In this document: in pieces, positions 1 through 3,883 of the stretch
Layout of the letters: the number at the start of each line of letters is the position of its first letter
Position numbering within the stretch: position 1 is the first letter of the stretch
Assembly: GCA_030596365.1 (NCBI GenBank)
Contig: JAUVKG010000182.1
Coordinates: 1-6,137 of the forward strand
Length of the DNA: 6,137 bases
From: Chlamydiota bacterium
Lineage (GTDB): Bacteria > Auribacterota > UBA3054 > B51-G9
Reading direction: 5' to 3'
Notes under the pieces: model-generated
What the model saw: only the letters and a program-made list of their open reading frames with translations
Told to the model about the DNA's origin: nothing
Databases searched by the model: none
Program-made: the position numbers and the translations under genes

Positions 1-243
1 ATTTTGGATATAGCCGGATGGGATTTAGTAATGGCGGCTACTCAATATGTTCTACCCGATCTTGAATCTTCAACGGAAATTTCTCCTGTATTAAAAGACA
101 AGATAGAGAAAGGTGAACTCGGTGTGAAAACCGGAAAGGGATTCTATGATTGGACCCCGGAATCGGTTGAGGCATTTAAGCAAAAGATCGGGCAAATACT
201 GGATCATCTCTCTATTTCGAAAAAAGATTTTACGGTTTTATAA
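1..243 (+). CDS. 3-hydroxyacyl-CoA dehydrogenase, C-terminal fragment (5' end outside window)
   Basis: The reading frame is open from base 1 and ends at TAA 241-243, leaving 80 visible residues. The segment from LDIAGWDLV through LGVKTGKGFYDW is the typical C-terminal domain of the 3-hydroxyacyl-CoA / 3-hydroxybutyryl-CoA dehydrogenase family. The G-V-K-T-G-K-G-F-Y-D motif is its hallmark, and it is followed by the usual closing helix (EAFKQKIGQILDHL). Family members oxidise L-3-hydroxyacyl-CoA to 3-ketoacyl-CoA with NAD, in beta-oxidation or butyrate/butanol-type metabolism. The NAD-binding Rossmann domain and the catalytic His lie upstream and are not visible, so the exact substrate cannot be assigned. 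A relative such as an L-gulonate 3-dehydrogenase-like protein is possible. About ten residues follow the closing helix (SISKKDFTVL); these are encoded antisense to the end of the neighbouring PHP gene. No terminator is visible directly after the stop. Confidence 0.85.
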   Translation: MLDIAGWDLVMAATQYVLPDLESSTEISPVLKDKIEKGELGVKTGKGFYDWTPESVEAFKQKIGQILDHLSISKKDFTVL

Positions 244-917
244 TCTTTGTTTATTACATTTTCAGGAATGATTCTGTCAGTAAACTTTTCAAGATTGCTG
301 AAATCTCCCAATTCATGAACTGCATGCGCATCGGAATTTATCATAAGCGGAGCGTTAAATTCTCCCGCAAGATCAAGGAATTCAAATAGTTTGTTTTCAA
401 GGCCGTATATTTTGCTTAGATTTAATTCGACGGCAGTGGAGGTAGATTCAGCGTTTTCAACAATTTCTATTATATCTTCTTTACTGAAATCAAACCAGTT
501 ACTTATTGGATGAGTAACGCCTTTTATAAGCGGATTTTCCATGGCTTTTAAAAGACTTATTAAAACATTTTTCTTGCTATTGATATTTGCCCAGCCATTA
601 GGGTATGGATGAAGCCCGACTAAAACAACTTCAAGAGAATTCAAAGTATTTTCGGGAAGAAAAACTTCGCCGTTTGGACCTGCGATATCTTCTTCAACAC
701 CGCTTAAAACTTTGCAGTTCCCGGGAATTGTTTTAAATCGTTCCTGATTTGAAAAGTGATAAATATGAGGGCCGTTCGGCAGTCTCGGCCCATGATCAGT
801 GATAGCAATTGCTTCCAAGCCGATTATATTAGCTTTTTCAACGAGTTCATTAACAGTGCAATATGCATGCCCGCTTGCGACTGTATGAGTATGTAAATCG
901 ACTAATGGGGTAGTCAT
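204..917 (-). CDS. PHP-domain metallohydrolase, YcdX-like putative phosphatase
   Basis: Complete 237-aa protein, close to the usual length of the YcdX family (about 245 aa). It shows the full set of metal-ligand positions known for YcdX, a trinuclear zinc PHP enzyme: H9 and H11 (DLHTHT), H17 (SGHAY), H42 (ITDHG), E75 (GVEED), H103 (GLHP), H136 (THP), D196 and H198 (NSDAH). No residue expected for metal binding is missing, so an active cytoplasmic hydrolase, probably a phosphoesterase, is likely; the substrate is unknown. The start at 915-917 (MTTPLVDLHTHT) was chosen because the family begins directly with the first beta strand and HxH. An in-frame ATG at 984-986 would add 23 residues unlike the family and would translate through a strong hairpin. 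No clear Shine-Dalgarno is seen; the leader just before the ATG is A/T-rich. The gene lies 140 bp downstream of the transporter gene on the same strand and could be co-transcribed with it. Confidence 0.9.
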   Translation of the reverse strand: MTTPLVDLHTHTVASGHAYCTVNELVEKANIIGLEAIAITDHGPRLPNGPHIYHFSNQERFKTIPGNCKVLSGVEEDIAGPNGEVFLPENTLNSLEVVLVGLHPYPNGWANINSKKNVLISLLKAMENPLIKGVTHPISNWFDFSKEDIIEIVENAESTSTAVELNLSKIYGLENKLFEFLDLAGEFNAPLMINSDAHAVHELGDFSNLEKFTDRIIPENVINKDYKTVKSFFEIER

Positions 918-936
918 GATTATTTTTATATAGTAA

Positions 937-976
937 TCAAAGCACGTGACCGGCGTATGCCTGGTTCTTGCTTTGA
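937..976 (-). other. Two-tier stem-loop in the leader of the PHP gene
   Basis: The outer arms TCAAAGCA (937-944) and TGCTTTGA (969-976) are perfect 8-bp inverted repeats. They enclose a second stem, ACC-GGC / GCC-(T)-GGT (949-954 and 959-965), with a GTAT loop and one bulged base. The two stems are separated by a small internal loop. The structure ends 19 nt before the PHP start codon on the minus strand, so in a transcript it would sit in the 5' leader next to the ribosome-binding region. It could act in translation control or mRNA stability, or be a dispersed palindromic repeat, because its inner core recurs at 3829-3843. It matches no riboswitch class I recognise. Confidence 0.5.
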
Positions 977-1033
977 GTTTTAGCATTTTACAGCGAAGTA
1001 ATTAGCTGCCCGGTTACAATTTAATGCCTTAAT

Positions 1034-1052
1034 GTCAAGCTGGAAGCTTGAC
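1034..1052 (-). terminator. Hairpin just after the transporter A stop codon (possible terminator or 3'-end structure)
   Basis: GTCAAGCT (1034-1041) and AGCTTGAC (1045-1052) form a perfect 8-bp stem with a 3-nt loop, starting 5 nt after the stop codon of the upstream minus-strand gene. No T-run follows on the minus strand, so it is not a canonical intrinsic terminator. It may protect the 3' end, attenuate read-through into the PHP gene, or be an intergenic palindromic repeat. Confidence 0.35.
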
Positions 1053-1057
1053 TTACT

Positions 1058-3481
1058 TTATTCCGGCTCGTAAAGCACAATAGCAGGAATTCTTTCCGCT
1101 ATGTTAACAAGATGATCTCCAATTCGTTCTAAGTTTGCAATGACATCAAGAATAAGAACGGCAGAGCGTACAGACTCGTTTTTCGGGTTATAATCTTTAA
1201 GTATCCGGGATGAAATTCTTTTATGAAGAGCATTAACTTTTTCTTCTTTAGCGATACTAAGTTTACTTAAATCCGGATTTGCCGAATGTAATCCTTCAAA
1301 TACCAGATTGCACTGAGCATTTATTTCATTGAAGATTTCATCAATTAATTTAAATGTGCTTTCTGTAATTATCAGTTTTTTGGAAACTCGCCTTTGAGCA
1401 AGCTCAAGAATATTAATTGCCAGATCGCCAATACGTTCAACATCATGCACCGCGTGCATAATAATTGGTATTGCTTTAGATTCTTTTTCGGTTAGCATTT
1501 GACTTGTAAGTTTAGCCAGATACTCAGTAATTTGATCTTGCAGGTCATCGACAATTTCTTCACGTCTCAAAATGTCATCTTCCCATTTCAAATTGTTTTC
1601 TTTCGAACATTTATAAGCGTCATCAACCATTTTAACAGTGCGTCGAGTCATGTATGCAAGCTCTCGTGTCGTTTGGCCGATTGCAAGAGAAGGAGTGTTA
1701 AGGAGATGCGGCTCAAGGTATTGCAAAGTTTCCGTTTGTTCCGATTTGCGTATAGGAACTATTTTTTCGCATAGCCAGGCAAGAGCGCCAATGAACGGAA
1801 GCAGAACAATTACATTTATAACATTAAAAATGGAATGAGCCATAGCAATGTGGCGGGTAATATTTTCCGGATGTGCCGCGAGAACATTTCCTGAAGTTAT
1901 TTTATTCACAAGATATAGAAAAACAGGAGTGTTTTTGTATGGAACATAAAATAATAATAACATTGTAAAAGTGCCTGATACTTTCATTAAAGTATTGGCA
2001 ATAGCTGACCTGCGGGCATTTCGATTGGCGCCTATGGCTGCAAGGTTAGCTGTTATTGTTGTACCGATATTGTCACCAAGAATCAAAGGAATAGCAGTGT
2101 AGAAGTTAATTAATCCGCTCATGGCAAGTGCCATAACCAATCCTACAGTAGCGGAACTGCTTTGTACAACCATCGTTGTTAAAGTTCCTATAAGAATTGC
2201 GCAAAGTACCGGCCAAAGCGGCATTATTCCATTTATCGGTGTGCAATCGAATCTCTGAAAGAAAGAAATAAAAGTAGGGCTTGTTCGCAATGGAATTAAT
2301 GTATCGCTCATCATTCCCATTCCCAGAAATAATAAGCCGAAACCCAGAAGTACCAATCCCCAAAATTTGGTTGTAGACTTTTTGCTGACCATTTGTATTA
2401 CCAAACCAATAATAACAGCCGGTAAAGCAAGTTTTGTAAGTTTGAAAGCAATGATCTGGGCAGTTACGGTTGTACCAATACTACTGCCGAAAATTACACT
2501 TATGGCTTGGCGTAATGTCAAAAGTCCCGCATTTACAAATCCTACTACCATGACAGTGCAAGCGCTTGACGACTGAATAACCGCGGTGACTCCTGTGCCA
2601 ACTAATACACCGACAAATCTGTTGCGGACAAAAAGCTGTAAAATATCTTTAAGGCGGGGGCCGGCAACACGTTGCAGGCTGTCTGCCATAATAGTCATTC
2701 CGAAAATAAAGATAGCGAGTCCGCCGAGAAGTGATATCAGGAGTCCGGTCTGATTCAATCCCATAATGCTGAAATGCAAACTTCTGTATGTTTGACCATC
2801 TGAAACTACTTCAGCAATAACGTCAACTGTTCTGGTTTTTTTACCAACAGTAACAAAAGTTTTGGCTATGCCGTTTTTATCAGTTTGAACGTATGTTTCG
2901 GAAAGCTTGGTGTCAGGGGAACGTTTTTCTGTGGTGAAAAACACTTCGGCATCGACTTCCGGATTGCCTTCTTTATCAAAAACTTTTATCGTGAGAGGTT
3001 TTGAACATGTGTGCCCGGCCAAAGCTTCCTGATTATCTCCGGATATTTCTATACCGGAAATTAATCGGAAAAAAGTTGATTTTTCTTCTCCGCTTTTGTG
3101 CTTAAATTCAGCTTTTACATAAATGTCACCAAGAGTTTTTCCGACAGTAACGGGAATTGAAGCTAACCCGCCTGCATCGGTAATTGCGGACATTCCATTC
3201 GGAAACCATAGATTTGTATTTTGGCCTGTAACGTAAAACTTTACTTTAACATCTTTTACCGGATCTCTGCTTCCTTTGCCTCCAAGCAATCCTTTTTTGT
3301 GAGGGCCTAATACTTGGACAGTGAGTTCTTTCGGCAGCGAAGTTGACGGTGCAATACATTGCTCATCGCCATTTTTAATGATTATTTTATCCGGATAATT
3401 GTTAACTGAATTGACACATCCGTAGAACAATGGAGTAAGGCAAATTATTAAACTTAATGTTTTTATAATATTTTTATTCAT
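1058..3481 (-). CDS. Paralogue A: Ig-like (Big_1) / Na-Pi cotransporter / PhoU fusion protein with lipoprotein-type signal
   Basis: Complete 807-aa protein. Residues 1-22 form a signal peptide (K-rich start, hydrophobic core, then LFYGC with candidate lipid-modified C22). Two Big_1-type Ig-like domains follow at about 50-140 and 160-240; each ends in the typical T-D-x-x-G-x-A-x-x-x-V-T-V-G-K pattern. Membrane segments run from about 246 to 572 and contain the two inverted SLC34/NptA-type repeats with QSSSA at 303-307 and 440-444, plus GSSIGTT (332-338) and GDNIGTT (469-475). The C-terminal PhoU-like helical domain (about 600-800) has both motifs intact: ERIGD at 682-686 and 785-789. The expected role is sodium-coupled phosphate (or related anion) uptake across the inner membrane, with the Ig domains periplasmic and PhoU cytoplasmic. 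Odd points are S334 where the family has Asn, and N496, M499 and K500 where a H-x-x-F-N motif is expected. Start 3479-3481 was chosen because the signal peptide begins there; an in-frame ATG at 3509-3511 would add ten residues ahead of it. Typical bacterial NaPi-PhoU proteins are about 550 aa, so the extra length is the Ig region. Confidence 0.9.
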   Translation of the reverse strand: MNKNIIKTLSLIICLTPLFYGCVNSVNNYPDKIIIKNGDEQCIAPSTSLPKELTVQVLGPHKKGLLGGKGSRDPVKDVKVKFYVTGQNTNLWFPNGMSAITDAGGLASIPVTVGKTLGDIYVKAEFKHKSGEEKSTFFRLISGIEISGDNQEALAGHTCSKPLTIKVFDKEGNPEVDAEVFFTTEKRSPDTKLSETYVQTDKNGIAKTFVTVGKKTRTVDVIAEVVSDGQTYRSLHFSIMGLNQTGLLISLLGGLAIFIFGMTIMADSLQRVAGPRLKDILQLFVRNRFVGVLVGTGVTAVIQSSSACTVMVVGFVNAGLLTLRQAISVIFGSSIGTTVTAQIIAFKLTKLALPAVIIGLVIQMVSKKSTTKFWGLVLLGFGLLFLGMGMMSDTLIPLRTSPTFISFFQRFDCTPINGIMPLWPVLCAILIGTLTTMVVQSSSATVGLVMALAMSGLINFYTAIPLILGDNIGTTITANLAAIGANRNARRSAIANTLMKVSGTFTMLLLFYVPYKNTPVFLYLVNKITSGNVLAAHPENITRHIAMAHSIFNVINVIVLLPFIGALAWLCEKIVPIRKSEQTETLQYLEPHLLNTPSLAIGQTTRELAYMTRRTVKMVDDAYKCSKENNLKWEDDILRREEIVDDLQDQITEYLAKLTSQMLTEKESKAIPIIMHAVHDVERIGDLAINILELAQRRVSKKLIITESTFKLIDEIFNEINAQCNLVFEGLHSANPDLSKLSIAKEEKVNALHKRISSRILKDYNPKNESVRSAVLILDVIANLERIGDHLVNIAERIPAIVLYEPE

Positions 3482-3549
3482 AATTTCAAATAAAACTGCC
3501 GTGTTTTTCAAGGATATTCGCCATAGACATAAGATGTCGATTGTTATTC

Positions 3550-3657
3550 AAGTACGTCATTTCGACCCGAAATGACTATTTAGATAAAAACATATTTTCA
3601 AAAATAAGCGAATAAGTTTTTGATAAACAGCCCGCTTCGGGTCGAAGTGGGGTACTT
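3550..3657. repeat. MITE-like element: imperfect 22-bp terminal inverted repeats around an AT-rich core
   Basis: The left end (3550-3571) and right end (3636-3657) are inverted repeats of each other: the outer 6 bp (AAGTAC / GTACTT) and the inner 11 bp (TTCGACCCGAA / TTCGGGTCGAA) match perfectly, with a few mismatches between. Each end also folds on itself. On the left, GTCATTTCG-ACC-CGAAATGAC (3556-3576) is a perfect 9-bp stem. On the right, CCCGCTTCG-GGT-CGAAGTGGG (3631-3651) is a 9-bp stem with one G-T pair. The core is about 64 bp, AT-rich and non-coding. No convincing target-site duplication was seen. It could be a miniature mobile element, or a pair of copies of a dispersed palindromic repeat in opposite orientation. 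Confidence 0.5.
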
Positions 3658-3700
3658 TTTCAGTAAGTTAAATTTTTGTTTATTTCTTTTTAATCCGATT

Positions 3701-3728
3701 TTTAAAACCACCGGTACAAGATCGGTGG
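3701..3728 (-). terminator. Probable intrinsic terminator of paralogue B
   Basis: On the minus strand CCACCG (3728-3723) pairs perfectly with CGGTGG (3713-3708) across a 9-nt loop and is followed at once by TTTTAAA. It lies about 155 nt after the stop of paralogue B, beyond the 39-bp repeats, with no gene between. The stem is short (6 bp) but GC-rich, and the T-tract is interrupted after four T, so efficiency is uncertain. If it works, it separates paralogue B from paralogue A transcription. Confidence 0.45.
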
Positions 3729-3784
3729 GATAAAGAAGCCAAGGATTAAATCACCTAACGAAGTAACGCTGTACTCACGATCAA

Positions 3785-3862
3785 TCCAGCCGGCATACAC
3801 CAAGCGCTTCGCGAAATCCAAAATCCACCCGGCATACGCCAGGCGCTTCGCGAAATCCAAAA
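3785..3862. repeat. Two tandem 39-bp repeat units, followed by 14-bp repeats to 3887
   Basis: Unit 1 is 3785-3823 and unit 2 is 3824-3862; they match at 36 of 39 positions with no gap and no spacer. Each unit carries CCGGCATAC, then GCGCTTCGCGAA, then ATCCAAAA. Beyond unit 2, the 14-mer AAATCCAAAATCAT at 3853-3866 recurs exactly at 3874-3887, with a degenerate copy between. The last copy contains the TGA stop of paralogue B (3886-3884). Because 39 and 21 are multiples of three, the block stays open on the minus strand and produces a low-complexity repetitive reading frame that is not believable as a gene. It resembles dispersed intergenic repeats rather than CRISPR. Confidence 0.7.
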
Positions 3863-3883
3863 TCATAAATCTAAAATCCAAAA

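Larger units (their letters stand above)
3482..3883. other. 402-bp non-coding region between the two transporter paralogues
   Basis: This stretch holds no convincing gene. From the paralogue A side it contains an A/T-rich leader without a clear Shine-Dalgarno; an inverted-repeat element (3550-3657); a probable terminator of paralogue B (3701-3728); a patch without recognisable structure (3729-3784); and a repeat block (3785-3887). A weak Bacteroidota-style -7 box, TATTTTTG (TAnnTTTG consensus), lies on the minus strand at 3606-3599 inside the inverted-repeat element, about 120 nt before the paralogue A start. No convincing -33 box was found with it. The presence of a terminator and a long spacer suggests that paralogue A has its own promoter here. 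Confidence 0.6.

Noticed and set aside
204..986. Longer PHP protein starting at 986
   Set aside because: The extra 23 residues do not resemble the family, which starts at the HxH strand, and their codons lie in a stable hairpin.
2106..2363. Small minus-strand frame inside paralogue A, and similar ones at 4120-4395 and 4878-5078 inside paralogue B, plus plus-strand frames at 1499-1838, 2367-2576 and 5100-5342
   Set aside because: They lie wholly within well-conserved coding sequence in other frames and show no recognisable domain or start signal.
1058..3481. Paralogue A as a pseudogene because of its altered transporter motifs
   Set aside because: The frame is intact over 807 codons, and the Ig, QSSSA and PhoU motifs are preserved, which suggests continued selection.
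3631..3657. Intrinsic terminator on the plus strand (hairpin followed by a short T-run)
   Set aside because: The T-run is separated from the stem by several bases and there is no plus-strand gene upstream for kilobases; it fits better as one end of the inverted-repeat element.
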